Assembly: GCF_020103725.1 (NCBI RefSeq)
Contig: NZ_JAHXBG010000044.1
Location: 1-59,024, forward strand
Reading direction: 5' to 3'
Source: Hyalangium gracile
GTDB taxonomy: Bacteria > Myxococcota > Myxococcia > Myxococcales > Myxococcaceae
DNA: 59,024 bases
Shown in pieces: positions 1 to 8,361 of this stretch. The stretch's first letter is position 1. Each line of letters starts with the position of its first letter. The notes beneath the pieces were generated by a model. It was not told the origin of the DNA and did not search any database. It saw only the letters and a list, made by a program, of their open reading frames with translations. Made by a program: the position numbers and the translations under genes.

Positions 1-95
1 GAGACGCCCCGCAGCGCGGGCACCACCACCTTTCCCAGGTGGTAGTCCTTGGTCACTTCATTGATGGAGACGATGGGATCTGAAGAGGGAGACAT
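1..95 (-). CDS. ABC transporter ATP-binding protein, N-terminal fragment
   Basis: Only the first 31 codons are in the window; the gene runs off the left edge. Translation from the ATG at 95 begins MSPSSDPIVSINEVTKDY and continues with a stretch ending VPALRGVS. This is the usual start of LolD/MacB/FtsE-type ATPases, in which the first beta strand leads to a segment such as VxALxGVS before the Walker A motif. Walker A itself lies outside the window. The gene is 45 bp downstream of the GGAS-repeat gene on the same strand, so the two are probably co-transcribed, and the divergent MarR regulator may control them. The family call is good; the exported substrate is unknown. Confidence 0.7.
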   Translation of the reverse strand, partial: MSPSSDPIVSINEVTKDYHLGKVVVPALRGV

Positions 96-140
96 GGAAG
101 GTGGCCTCTGGGTGAGGGAAGAGCGGGGGAGGAAGTGGGC

Positions 141-848
141 TCAGCGCGTGTCCACGGTGATGTGGCTGGCTCCGCCGTCGACCCGGATCTCGTAGCGGGA
201 CGGCCGGTCCTCGAGGGCCGCGCTCGTCAGCCGGGTGAACCCGCCGACCGCGCCGAGCCGGTTCTCGTCGAAGGTCAGCCAGGCCGCGCCTCCGTCGATC
301 TCCATGCGCGCCGCGGTGCCCAGGGGGCGGTGCAGCGCCACGTGACTGACGCCGCCATGGATGTGGATGGGGATGATGCCCGAGGGCCGAGGCAGCCGAA
401 GGGTGAGCTTGCTCGCCCCGCCCTCCATGTCGATCGCGCCGAGCTTCAGCCCGCTCAGGTCCCCCGTGACGTCCGACACGCCCCCGCTGAACTCGAGCTG
501 CCAGGGAATCGAGCCATTGAGCGTGAGGTCCACCCCGTGGTGCCCCCAGGGCATCGCGTACTTGAAGAGGTCCGACCAAGAGAAGTGGTACCGGAAGGTG
601 ACCGTCCCCTCGTGCACCTGGAGATGAGGTGCCGGGCCGACGAACCGCGCTCGGAACAGCTCCGGCATCGTCGGATCCACGTGCAGGGTGACGCGCGAGG
701 CTCCCCCCGCGAACCTGAGCAGGCCCTGCGTCACCGTCCCCAGCGGCGCCGAGAGGTTTCCAGCCTCCTGGGAGGAACTCCCACCTCGTCCTTCATAGGG
801 GATGTGGGTCTCACCTGACACCGAACCTTCGTGGCTGGATGCGTTCAT
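141..848 (-). CDS. GGAS-repeat beta-strand protein, paralogue of the MarR C-terminal domain
   Basis: A 235-residue protein with no signal peptide and a hydrophilic N-terminus of about 35 residues. The rest is a string of short beta-strand-like units built around G-G-A/V-S (GGASRVTL, GGVSDVTG, GGASKLTL, GGVSHVAL, GGASHITV). Spacing is about 20-40 residues, as in adhesin-like or DUF4097-like beta solenoids. About 195 residues align end to end with residues 165-365 of the divergent MarR-family protein at 976-2073, including the shared stretch around NASIPW/NGSIPW and the landmarks PSGxxPI and TAARM. It probably forms the first gene of an operon with the ABC ATPase that follows. Biochemical role unknown; I infer that it is a partner, ligand-binding or decoy domain matching the regulator. 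Confidence 0.75.
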   Translation of the reverse strand: MNASSHEGSVSGETHIPYEGRGGSSSQEAGNLSAPLGTVTQGLLRFAGGASRVTLHVDPTMPELFRARFVGPAPHLQVHEGTVTFRYHFSWSDLFKYAMPWGHHGVDLTLNGSIPWQLEFSGGVSDVTGDLSGLKLGAIDMEGGASKLTLRLPRPSGIIPIHIHGGVSHVALHRPLGTAARMEIDGGAAWLTFDENRLGAVGGFTRLTSAALEDRPSRYEIRVDGGASHITVDTR

Positions 849-931
849 ATCGGTTTCCTCTGGGTTTTCTTGGAGAGTGGTTGTGTGTAATCTGCCGTTG
901 TGGCTGGTCCCGAATGCTCAGTGGGAAGATG

Positions 932-946
932 TCTTAGTGACTAAGA
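932..946. promoter_or_regulatory. Probable MarR operator palindrome
   Basis: The 15-base sequence TCTTAGTGACTAAGA is a perfect 7-1-7 inverted repeat. It lies 29 bp before the ATG of the MarR-family gene and about 83 bp before the divergent GGAS gene. MarR dimers typically bind such 15-20 bp palindromes in the shared promoter region and repress both directions. Binding by this regulator is an inference from position and symmetry. Confidence 0.6.
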
Positions 947-975
947 TGTTCTGAGGGTAAGAGGACGGGTGCGTC

Positions 976-2073
976 ATGTCAAGCGTTCAGGGCGCGCGAT
1001 CGGCCATGTTCGAGGCCGTGCGCCGGGAGCTGAGGGACTTCAGCGACCAGGACATCCTTTTCAGTCAGGCGATCGCGGACCGGCTGGGCGTCACGCTGAC
1101 GGACCTGAAGTGCCTGAGCATCCTGGAGCGCACCGGAGCGGTGACGGCGGGGCGGCTGGCCGAGCTCACGGGGCTGACGTCCGGCGCCATCACCGGGCTC
1201 ATCGACCGGCTGGAGAAGGGCGGGTGGGTGCGGCGGGTGCGAGATCCGAAGGATCGGCGGCACGTCATCATCGAGGCGGTGCCCGACAAGGGTGATGCCT
1301 TCGATGCGGCGTTCGGCACCTCGCGCGGTGCGCTGGACGAGCTCATCTCCAGCTACACCCCCGAGCAGCTGGAGTGCATCCTGGACTTCCTCCACCGGGG
1401 CGCGGAGATGCTGCGCGAGGAGACGGCGAGGATGCGGGCCGAGGCCGGGGCTCGGAGTGCGAGCACGCCCGGTGAGGTCTCGCTCCCGCTGCGCGGATTG
1501 ACGAGCGCGCGCCTGAGGTTCGTCTCGGGCGCCTCGCAGGTCACGCTCCGGGCCAGCGCGGAGCTGACGGAGCTGATGGTGGCCCGCTTCGAGGGACGGC
1601 CGCCGGTCGTGCGGGAGGAGGCGGGCACCGTCTCCATCCAGTATCAGCGCTTCTCGCTGCTGGACTGGCGCAAGCTGGGTGCGGACATCGCGCTCAATGC
1701 CTCCATCCCCTGGAGGATCGAGCTGAAGGGCGGTGCATCGAAGCTGGATGCGAGACTGGAGGAGCTGCGGCTGGAGTCGCTCGAGCTGTCCTCGGGCGCC
1801 AGTCAGCTCACGCTGGCGCTACCGCCGCCCTCGGGGACCGTCCCCATTCGCATCGTGGGAGGCGCCAGCGACGTCACCTTCACCCTCCCTGCGAGGACCG
1901 CCGCGCGCATGCAGGTGAAGGGCGGCGCCAGCGCGCTGGCCTTCAACGAGCAGTACCTGGGAGCCGCCGGTGGACAGACGAGCCTGGAGACCTCGGACTA
2001 CAGGAGCGTGGCGGACCGGTACGACTTCGAGGTGATGGGCGGCGCCAGCAACCTGTCCATCAAGAGCCGCTGA
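976..2073 (+). CDS. MarR-family regulator fused to a GGAS-repeat domain
   Basis: A 365-residue protein, more than twice the length of a normal MarR protein. Residues 1-150 form a MarR winged helix: recognition region AELTGLTSGAITGLIDRLEK followed by the wing motif RDPKDRRHV, where Asp and Arg are the family signature. Residues 165-365 are a beta-strand repeat domain with GASQVTL, GGASKLDA, GASQLTL, GGASDVTF, GGASALAF and GGASNLSI. This part is homologous over its full length to the divergent gene product at 141-848. ATG at 976 follows a GAGGA element. A perfect palindrome at 932-946 suggests autoregulation. The added domain may sense a ligand or bind its paralogue; neither is shown by the sequence. 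The 3' end overlaps the convergent esterase gene by 14 bp. Confidence 0.85.
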   Translation: MSSVQGARSAMFEAVRRELRDFSDQDILFSQAIADRLGVTLTDLKCLSILERTGAVTAGRLAELTGLTSGAITGLIDRLEKGGWVRRVRDPKDRRHVIIEAVPDKGDAFDAAFGTSRGALDELISSYTPEQLECILDFLHRGAEMLREETARMRAEAGARSASTPGEVSLPLRGLTSARLRFVSGASQVTLRASAELTELMVARFEGRPPVVREEAGTVSIQYQRFSLLDWRKLGADIALNASIPWRIELKGGASKLDARLEELRLESLELSSGASQLTLALPPPSGTVPIRIVGGASDVTFTLPARTAARMQVKGGASALAFNEQYLGAAGGQTSLETSDYRSVADRYDFEVMGGASNLSIKSR

Positions 2074-2872
2074 GCGAGCCGAGCGCCTCCACCACCTGGG
2101 GCCACTCGCGGGCCAGCGGGTTGATGACCTCGAAGTGGCCGGCGCCCGGCAGCGGGATGAGCCGGACGTCATCTCCGAGCGCCCTGGCCCGCGCGTGGTA
2201 GTCGGTGCTGAGGGAGACCGGGACGGTGTCGTCCTCGGTGCCGTGGATGAGCACCTGCCTCACGCCGATGGGCGCCAGGGCCGACGGAGAGGCCAGGCGG
2301 TAGCGCTCGGGGACCTGGGCGGGCGTGCCTCCGAGGAACTCCGTCACGATGTCATCGCTGAGCCGCAGCTCGTGAGCGCGCACCAGGTCCACCACGCCGG
2401 CGAGCACCACCACCCCGCGAGGGATGAACGGGTCCGCGCTGGAGAGGGGTGAACCGGAAGGCTGGCGCCTTCGCCCGGCCAGCCAGAGGGCCAGGTGGCC
2501 GCCCGCGGAGTGCCCCATGGCCACCACGCGAGACAGGTCCAGGGGTTGGCTCTTTCCGAGCGTGCGCAGGAAGTCCATGCCGCGCGCGACATCCTCGAAG
2601 GTGCCCGGCCAGCCTCCGCCCTCGTGGCCTACGCGGCGGTACTCCAGGCTCCACGTGGCGTAGCCGCGCCGCGCGAGGTCCGCGCACAGGTGGCCCGCGT
2701 GCTCGAGGTTGTACCGGGCGCGCCAGAAGCCCCCGTGCACCATGACGACGACGGGGTGGGGGCCCGGGCCCGGAGGCAGGCGCAGATCACCGAACTGAAA
2801 GGTGAGCTCCCCGTACGGGAGGCGGGCATCCGCGGGCGGGGAGGGCGTCTCGAGCATCCAGAGCGGGTTCAT
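2060..2872 (-). CDS. Alpha/beta hydrolase, esterase/kynurenine formamidase-like
   Basis: A 270-residue cytoplasmic alpha/beta hydrolase. The oxyanion-hole motif HGGFW lies at about residue 46, as in the HGG(G/F)(W/F) hormone-sensitive lipase and kynurenine formamidase group. The nucleophile elbow is GHSAGGH at about residue 119. The acid is probably in the GTEDDTVPV segment, and the final His is GHFEV. The substrate cannot be assigned: small acyl esters or formylkynurenine are both compatible, and no tryptophan-degradation genes are nearby. It is convergent with the MarR gene (14 bp overlap) and 9 bp downstream of the start-side neighbour's stop (2882), so it may be read with that gene. Confidence 0.85.
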   Translation of the reverse strand: MNPLWMLETPSPPADARLPYGELTFQFGDLRLPPGPGPHPVVVMVHGGFWRARYNLEHAGHLCADLARRGYATWSLEYRRVGHEGGGWPGTFEDVARGMDFLRTLGKSQPLDLSRVVAMGHSAGGHLALWLAGRRRQPSGSPLSSADPFIPRGVVVLAGVVDLVRAHELRLSDDIVTEFLGGTPAQVPERYRLASPSALAPIGVRQVLIHGTEDDTVPVSLSTDYHARARALGDDVRLIPLPGAGHFEVINPLAREWPQVVEALGSLSGS

Positions 2873-2881
2873 GGAGCGCCC

Positions 2882-3802
2882 TCAGCTGGTGGCTCCCTCG
2901 AGCCCCGAGAGCCTGCGGTCCTTGACCTTCAGCCAGGCCTGCTGCCGGAAGAGGTACGTGGACTGGACGCGGCGCCAGGTCCACACGTCCTCCAGGGTCC
3001 ACCACTTCGCGGGCGGCTGGATGCCCTTGTCTCGCAGCATGCCGATGCCGCGGTAGCCCACGCCGTTCAGGCCGTAGGCGGAGTTGGACTCCAGCATGAG
3101 GACCTTGTCCGTCGCGGCGTGGTGGTCGACGATCAGGAAGGTGTGGCCGGAGCGCCACTGGTTGCGCCAGCCCTGGATGATCGTCCACGGGTGCGGAGGC
3201 ACGTCCGGAGACGGGGTGTGGAGCCCCATCCCGCTCTCGATGGCGGCCGTCACCGGCGAGAAGTAGTCCTCCGTGGAGACGATCATCATCTGCCGGTGGC
3301 GGCTGGCGTTCCACTCGAACGCCGCGCCGTGCTCGTCGGCGAAGGCCTTCACGATCAGCGCCTCGACGAAGGTGCAGCAGTTGTTCACCTTCGGGGGCGC
3401 CAGCGGCAGGCGGATGCCCGGCAGCTCCCAGGGGTAGCGACCCTGGTCGGGATCATAGTGGTAGTCGAAGAAGGCCTCGAGCAGGCCCGTCAGTCGGCTC
3501 TCGGGGATGGCGAGCGGGTCGTCATCGAAGGGGAGCCGCGGGGTGGGCGGGGGCGTCTCCTCGTCGACGAGCTCCGCGTACTTCTGGGTGCGCCAGCGCA
3601 CGCAGATCCACGTGTCCATGGCGCCCAGGGTGGGCACCTCGAGCCTCGCGTAGTCCGTGTCCGAATTGGGGTAGTTCCGCTTCTCCTCGAGCACGAAGTA
3701 GTCACCGGCCTCGACATAGCCCTCGAACTGGGAGCTGGTGCTGGGGAGGATGAAGCCACGCAGGCGGATGGGGAGCCGAGCGACGCGATAGGTTTCAGCC
3801 AT
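2882..3802 (-). CDS. Possible NlpC/P60- or CHAP-like cysteine hydrolase
   Basis: I chose ATG at 3802 because GGAGG stands 5 bases before it; an upstream in-frame ATG at 3835 has no such site. The protein is 306 residues. The pattern is a Cys within NNCCTFVEA (middle), a His in SGHTFLIVDHH, and a polar residue in LESNSAYGLNGVGYRG. That order (Cys at a helix start, His, then a polar residue) and the spacing resemble the papain-like amidase fold of NlpC/P60 and CHAP enzymes. No signal peptide is visible. I do not recognise the exact family, and the catalytic assignment is inferred. The stop lies 9 bp before the esterase start, so the two may form an operon. Confidence 0.6.
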   Translation of the reverse strand: MAETYRVARLPIRLRGFILPSTSSQFEGYVEAGDYFVLEEKRNYPNSDTDYARLEVPTLGAMDTWICVRWRTQKYAELVDEETPPPTPRLPFDDDPLAIPESRLTGLLEAFFDYHYDPDQGRYPWELPGIRLPLAPPKVNNCCTFVEALIVKAFADEHGAAFEWNASRHRQMMIVSTEDYFSPVTAAIESGMGLHTPSPDVPPHPWTIIQGWRNQWRSGHTFLIVDHHAATDKVLMLESNSAYGLNGVGYRGIGMLRDKGIQPPAKWWTLEDVWTWRRVQSTYLFRQQAWLKVKDRRLSGLEGATS

Positions 3803-3895
3803 GGAGCCCTCCGGGGCGGACGGACCCCGCAGCATGGCACGTCACCCGGACGCTGACATGCTTCCGGAGCGCCCCCTCCAGGGCCGCAGGACTGC

Positions 3896-4354
3896 TCAGA
3901 AGCGGGAGATGGCGAAGAAGGCCTTGATCTTGTCGCCTGTCTCGCGAAGCCGCCCGGAGAGCGTGCGGACGAACGTCCAGAGCAGCACGTAGGCCAGCTC
4001 CTTGTCCGTGAACATCAGCTGGTCCAGCTTCGTGCGCTCGATGGCCCACAGGGTACACGGGGTGTGCGCGATGGCATCCGCCGAGCGTGGGTGGTCGTCG
4101 ATGACGGCCATCTCCCCGAAATACTGGCCCTTTTCGAGGATCGCGAGCGCCTCCTCGCCGATTCCCGGCACGTTCTTGGAGATGCGCACCCGCCCCTCGG
4201 CGATGACATACATCTCCTGACCTCCGTCTCCCTCCCGGAAGATGAAGGCCCCTCCCTCGAACTGCTTCGGCTGGGCGATGGAGGCCACCTTGGCGAGCTG
4301 GCCCTGGGTCAGGCCCTCGAAGAGCGCAACCTTTTTGAGGAAGGAAGCATCCAT
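3896..4354 (-). CDS. Cyclic nucleotide-binding domain protein
   Basis: A 152-residue protein made of a single cNMP-binding domain. The phosphate-binding cassette reads FGEMAVIDDHPRSADA, with the Gly-Glu and Arg that contact the cyclic nucleotide in CRP/PKA-type domains. Before it comes the expected beta roll (EGGAFIFREGDGGQEMYVIAEGRV split over several strands). There is no C-terminal HTH, so it is not a transcription factor of the CRP type. The C-terminal helix (about residues 118-152) is basic and amphipathic. Myxobacteria carry many such stand-alone receivers of cyclic nucleotides; the partner is unknown. It is divergent from trxB with only 71 bp between the starts. Confidence 0.85.
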   Translation of the reverse strand: MDASFLKKVALFEGLTQGQLAKVASIAQPKQFEGGAFIFREGDGGQEMYVIAEGRVRISKNVPGIGEEALAILEKGQYFGEMAVIDDHPRSADAIAHTPCTLWAIERTKLDQLMFTDKELAYVLLWTFVRTLSGRLRETGDKIKAFFAISRF

Positions 4355-4425
4355 GCAATGAGCTTCGTACCACGCGCCCGAGGCGCTCTGGTACTTTCCG
4401 GCCCCCTTCCGACAGGAGTACCGCC

Positions 4426-5388
4426 GTGGCGGACGAGAAGATCAACAAGGTGACCATCATCGGCTCTGGGCCCGCGGGCTACACCGCGGCCATCTATGCG
4501 GCCCGTGCCAACCTGGAGCCCGTGATGTTCGCGGGCGGCCCCACGCTCGAGGACCCTCAGCGCGTGCCGGGCGGCCAGCTCATGATCACCACTGATGTCG
4601 AGAACTACCCGGGTTTCCCCGAGGGCATCACCGGCCCGGAGATGATGGAGCGCTTCCAGAAGCAGGCCGAGCGCTTCGGCACCCGCATCCACATGGAGAA
4701 CGTCGTCAAGGTGGACCTCTCCTCGCGCCCCTTCCTCATCCAGGGCGAGAGCGTGAGCTACCGCTCGGAGACGGTCATCATCGCCACGGGCGCCAGCGCC
4801 AAGTGGCTGGGCGTCAAGGGCGAGGACACCTTCAAGAACCGGGGCGTGTCCGCGTGCGCCACCTGTGACGGGGCCTTCTTCAAGAAGCAGAACGTGCTGG
4901 TGGTGGGCGGCGGCGACACCGCCATGGAGGAGGCCACCTACTTGGCGAAGATCGTCGGCCACGTCACCCTGCTGCACCGCCGGGACACCTTCCGCGCCTC
5001 GAAGATCATGCAGGAGCGCGTGCTGAAGAACCCGAAGATCTCCGTCATGTGGAACAGCGTGGTGGACGAGGTGGTGGGCAACGAGAAGGGGATGACGGGC
5101 GCGGTGGTGCGCAACGTGAAGACGAACGACACCCAGCTGCTCAACGCCACGGGCCTGTTCGTCGCCATCGGGCACGTGCCCAACACCCAGCTCTTCCAGG
5201 GCGTGCTGGAGACGCACCAGAGCGGCTACCTGAAGACGGAGCCGGGCACCACCCGCACCAACGTGGCGGGCGTGTTCGCCTGCGGCGACGTGCAGGACAG
5301 CTACTACCGGCAGGCCATCACCGCGGCGGGCACCGGCTGCATGGCGGCCATCGAGGCCGAGCGGTGGCTCATCGAGCAGGGCCAGTGA
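4426..5388 (+). CDS. trxB: Thioredoxin reductase
   Basis: NADPH-dependent thioredoxin-disulfide reductase (320 residues, normal length) that keeps cytoplasmic thioredoxin reduced. FAD-binding GSGPAGYTAAIYAAR is near residue 12. The redox-active pair is CATC in VSACATCDGAFF (about residues 143-146). The NADPH site is VVGGGDTAMEEA. The C-terminal FAD contact is ACGDVQD...QAITAAGTGC. The start is GTG at 4426, supported by CAGGAG at 4413-4418 with 7 bases spacing. It is the first gene of a probable three-gene operon with the Cys/Met PLP enzyme and moaC. Confidence 0.97.
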   Translation: MADEKINKVTIIGSGPAGYTAAIYAARANLEPVMFAGGPTLEDPQRVPGGQLMITTDVENYPGFPEGITGPEMMERFQKQAERFGTRIHMENVVKVDLSSRPFLIQGESVSYRSETVIIATGASAKWLGVKGEDTFKNRGVSACATCDGAFFKKQNVLVVGGGDTAMEEATYLAKIVGHVTLLHRRDTFRASKIMQERVLKNPKISVMWNSVVDEVVGNEKGMTGAVVRNVKTNDTQLLNATGLFVAIGHVPNTQLFQGVLETHQSGYLKTEPGTTRTNVAGVFACGDVQDSYYRQAITAAGTGCMAAIEAERWLIEQGQ

Positions 5389-5419
5389 GCGCGGGCGCCC
5401 TCCCTTCCAGAAGAGAGAC

Positions 5420-6616
5420 ATGAGCCAGAAGCGGCTGAGTCCCAGGACCGTGGCGGTGCACGCGGGCAGCCGGCTGGAGGGCAGCACCTCCCAGCCGCTC
5501 GTGCCCGCCATCCACATGTCGACCGTGGGCTGGTTCGACAGCAGCGAGGAGCTGGACGGAGCGCTGGACGGCAAGGACTACGTCTACTCGCGCATCAGCG
5601 CCCAGAACACCACGCTGCTGGAGGAGTCCGTCGCGGCGCTCGAGGGCGCGGAGGCGTGCGTCTCCTACGCCAGCGGCATGGCGGCGCTCCGGGCCGTCCT
5701 CGAGGCGCAGAACCTGAAGCCGGGGGACTCCATCGTCATGCCCGCGGACGGGTATGGGGTGTCTCGCCTGCTGTTCAAGACGCTCTGCGCGCGCACCGGC
5801 GTGGAGCTGCACCCGGTGGTGCTCAGTGAGCCCACGGCGCCCGAGCGCATCCTCGAGCTGCGGCCGAAGTTCGTGCTCGCCGAGAGCATCACCAACCCGC
5901 TGCTCTCCGTGCCGGACCTCCGCGCGCTGGCGAAGGCCTGCAGGCAGGTGGGCGCGGCGCTCGCGGTGGATGCCACCTTCCCGTCGCCGTACGGGCAGCG
6001 CGCTCTCTCGCTCGGGGCGGACTACGCGGTCCAGTCGGCGACGAAGTGGATCAACGGGCACAGCGACGCGCTGGCCGGCACGGTGAGCGGCTCTCACGAG
6101 CGGCTGGCTCCGCTGCGCTCCATGCGGCTGATGGCCGGAGACGTGCTCGGCCCCTTCGAGGCGTGGCTCACCCAGCGGGGCCTGCGCACCCTGCACGTGC
6201 GGATGAAGGCCCACTTCGAGAACGCCGCCCAGGTAGCCCGGCGGCTCGCGGAGTCTCCGCTGCTGGAGCGCGTCCTCTATCCAGGGCTGCCCTCGCATCC
6301 GCAGCATGCCATCGCCCGCGAGGTGCTGGAGGGGGGCTTCGGTCCCATGGTGGCCTTCGAGATCAAGGGCGCGGGCCGGCCGGAGGGCTACCGCTTCCTG
6401 GAGGCGCTGAAGGTGGCTCGGCCGGGGCCGTCGCTCGGGGACGTGTGCACGCTGGTGATGCACGCGGCCAGCGCCAGCGCCCGCCGGATGACGCCCGAGG
6501 AGCGCGCCGCGGCGGGCATCCGTGAGAGTCTCATCCGTGTCTCCGTGGGCCTGGAGGATCCCGACGACATCGTCGAGGACCTGCTCTCGGCCGTGGCGCA
6601 GGGGGTGAAGCGGTGA
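5420..6616 (+). CDS. Cys/Met metabolism PLP-dependent enzyme (gamma-synthase/gamma-lyase family)
   Basis: A 398-residue fold-type I PLP enzyme of the trans-sulfuration family. Recognisable sites are YSRISAQNTTLLEESVAALE near the N-terminus, the cofactor-stacking region SYASGMAALRAV, and the PLP lysine in SATKWINGHSDALAG at about residue 203. Members include cystathionine gamma-synthase, O-acetylhomoserine sulfhydrylase, cystathionine gamma-lyase and methionine gamma-lyase; sequence alone does not separate these. It begins 31 bp after trxB with the purine-rich site AAGAGAG and ends in a 4 bp overlap with moaC, so translation is probably coupled. Other methionine genes occur at 27.5-33 kb, which makes a sulfur amino acid role reasonable. 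Confidence 0.88.
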   Translation: MSQKRLSPRTVAVHAGSRLEGSTSQPLVPAIHMSTVGWFDSSEELDGALDGKDYVYSRISAQNTTLLEESVAALEGAEACVSYASGMAALRAVLEAQNLKPGDSIVMPADGYGVSRLLFKTLCARTGVELHPVVLSEPTAPERILELRPKFVLAESITNPLLSVPDLRALAKACRQVGAALAVDATFPSPYGQRALSLGADYAVQSATKWINGHSDALAGTVSGSHERLAPLRSMRLMAGDVLGPFEAWLTQRGLRTLHVRMKAHFENAAQVARRLAESPLLERVLYPGLPSHPQHAIAREVLEGGFGPMVAFEIKGAGRPEGYRFLEALKVARPGPSLGDVCTLVMHAASASARRMTPEERAAAGIRESLIRVSVGLEDPDDIVEDLLSAVAQGVKR

Positions 6617-7086
6617 AGATGGTGGACGTCGGAGGCAAGCGGAAGACGGAGCGCGTGGCGGTGGCCACCGCGCGGCTGCACATGCTCCCCGCGACGCTCG
6701 AGCGTATCCAGCAGGGCAAGGTGGAGAAGGGCGACGTGCTCGCCGCGGCCCGGCTCGCTGGGATCATGGCCGCCAAGCGCACCCCGGACGTGGTGCCGCT
6801 CTGCCACCCCATCGCGCTGTCCGGCGTGGAGGTGACGCTGGCTCCCTTCGAGGCCGGGCTGGAGGTCCGCGCCGAGGTGCGCACCGTGGACCGCACCGGC
6901 GTGGAGATGGAGGCCCTCACCGCGGCGTGCGCGGCGGCCCTCACCGTCTATGACATGTGCAAGAGCGTGGACCGGGGCATGGTCATCGAGCAGGTTCAGC
7001 TCGAGCACAAGTCCGGTGGCCGCTCCGGCACCTGGAACCGCCAGGGCTCCAAGGGGGCCAAGGGCTCCAAGCGCTCCAAGCGCTGA
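6613..7086 (+). CDS. moaC: Cyclic pyranopterin monophosphate synthase
   Basis: MoaC converts the GTP-derived 3',8-cyclo-dihydro-GTP into cyclic pyranopterin monophosphate, the first stable intermediate of molybdenum cofactor synthesis. It has 157 residues, against about 160 for E. coli. It begins almost at MVDV and keeps KGDV, the block IMAAKRTPDVVPLCHPI, GVEMEALTA and YDMCKSVD, which carry the catalytic Lys and Asp. The C-terminus carries an extra Lys/Ser/Gly tail of about 15 residues not needed for the fold. GTG start at 6613 overlaps the preceding stop. No other moa gene is in the window. Confidence 0.95.
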   Translation: MKMVDVGGKRKTERVAVATARLHMLPATLERIQQGKVEKGDVLAAARLAGIMAAKRTPDVVPLCHPIALSGVEVTLAPFEAGLEVRAEVRTVDRTGVEMEALTAACAAALTVYDMCKSVDRGMVIEQVQLEHKSGGRSGTWNRQGSKGAKGSKRSKR

Positions 7087-7092
7087 GCGCGG

Positions 7093-7692
7093 CTACTCCT
7101 CCCACTGCACGCGGAAGCTGGCGCTGCCGCCCGAGCACGAGAGCAGCTCCACCCGGCCGCCCTGCGCTCCCGTCATGGAGAGGCACGCCTCCAGGATGCC
7201 CTGGTAGTAGGTGGGCTGGCCCATCACCTCGTTGATCCACACCTCGACGCACGTCGGGGAGCGCTCGGTGACGCGCGCCTCCACGTAGTTGTCCGCGCTC
7301 TGCAGGGTGTGCTCCAGCCGGCGCAGCGCGCGCAGCGGCCCGAGCAGCCGGGCCACTCCCACCGTGGCCTTGCCGATCACCGTCCGCGCCATGCCCTCCA
7401 CCATCGCGCGGCCGATCTCCTGCCAGGCCTGGGGCCGGGTCAGGTGCGGGTAGAGGTCCGTGGCGACGATCTCCAGGCAGTGCTTCCACGTCTCGAACGG
7501 GTAGGCCGGCAGGAGCTTCTTCGAGAGATCCAGCCCGGCCCGGCGCAGGCTCGACTCCGCCGTCACCGACAGCCGTCCGCGCAGGGCCACCAGGAAGAGC
7601 CCCTCGACGGTGTGATCGAAGACGACCCGGCGCCGCTCCGCTCGAAGGGGCAGGGTCCCGCTCATGGAGTGTGTCTCGGCGAGACCGGTCAT
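7093..7692 (-). CDS. DUF2378 (TIGR02265) family protein
   Basis: A 199-residue protein of the myxobacterial DUF2378/TIGR02265 family. Typical blocks are FDHTVEGLFLVAL near residue 25, a central YPHLTRPQAWQEIGRAMVEG, and a C-terminal LEACLSMTGAQ followed by a short beta strand. No enzyme motif or membrane segment is visible, and the function of the family is unknown. Myxobacterial genomes carry many copies, often near signalling genes. ATG at 7692 is preceded by GGAG; ATG at 7665 is an alternative. It is convergent with moaC, with 6 bp between the stops. Confidence 0.85.
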   Translation of the reverse strand: MTGLAETHSMSGTLPLRAERRRVVFDHTVEGLFLVALRGRLSVTAESSLRRAGLDLSKKLLPAYPFETWKHCLEIVATDLYPHLTRPQAWQEIGRAMVEGMARTVIGKATVGVARLLGPLRALRRLEHTLQSADNYVEARVTERSPTCVEVWINEVMGQPTYYQGILEACLSMTGAQGGRVELLSCSGGSASFRVQWEE

Positions 7693-7889
7693 GACGCTTG
7701 GCTCCGGGGGGGTTCCTGAGACTCAACCTAAGGATGGGGCTCCCGCCTGCCGACCCCTGGATCAGCGAGCTGGCCGCGCACTGCTCGCTTCCCGACATCT
7801 GGCGGAGCTGTCCAGTGGTGGGCAGTGCAAGGCCCCGGAGGTGTCCACCTCACACGGCCCGGGGCCGCGCGGGCTCCCGCCCATCCACG

Positions 7890-8306
7890 TCAGACTTCGT
7901 TGAGGTGCTCGAGAATCTCTCCCGCCCGACGGGATTCGCCTGGGAGTATGGCGATGTCATCCAGGCTGATGATGCCTACCACCCTGCGCCAGGAGTCGAG
8001 CACCACGAGGCGCCGCACGGCCTTCTCCTCCATCAGCCGCTCGGCCTCCGCGACGGGGGCGTCCTCGCGGCAGGTGACGACGCTGCTCGTCATCGCCTCC
8101 TGCACGGGGGTCACCGTGGGGTCCTTGCCCAGCGCGGTGGCGCGCACGGTGATGTCACGGTCCGTGATCATCCCCACGAGCTGGCCCCCATCGATGACCG
8201 GGAGGGCGCCGATGCCGTAGCTGCGCATGCGCCCCGCCGCGGCCTGCAGGGTTGCCCCAGGCTCGATGGTCTCGACACTCCGGTTCATCAAATCGCTGAT
8301 CAGCAT
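7890..8306 (-). CDS. Tandem CBS-domain protein
   Basis: A 138-residue protein made only of a CBS pair (Bateman module). The first CBS (residues 1-60) has ALPVIDGGQLVGMITDRDI and the second (65-130) has RRLVVLDSWRRVVGIISLDDI, each with the usual G-(I/M)-I-(T/S)-x-x-D-I close. Such modules bind adenine nucleotides or SAM and regulate partners. Since no effector domain is present it probably acts on another protein. It lies 55 bp downstream of the sigma-32-like gene on the same strand and may be co-expressed with it. Confidence 0.9.
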   Translation of the reverse strand: MLISDLMNRSVETIEPGATLQAAAGRMRSYGIGALPVIDGGQLVGMITDRDITVRATALGKDPTVTPVQEAMTSSVVTCREDAPVAEAERLMEEKAVRRLVVLDSWRRVVGIISLDDIAILPGESRRAGEILEHLNEV

Positions 8307-8361
8307 GGCTTCCTCCGCGGGTCTTGCGCGCCCGCCCGTGCGTCCCGTGATTGAGCAAGCC

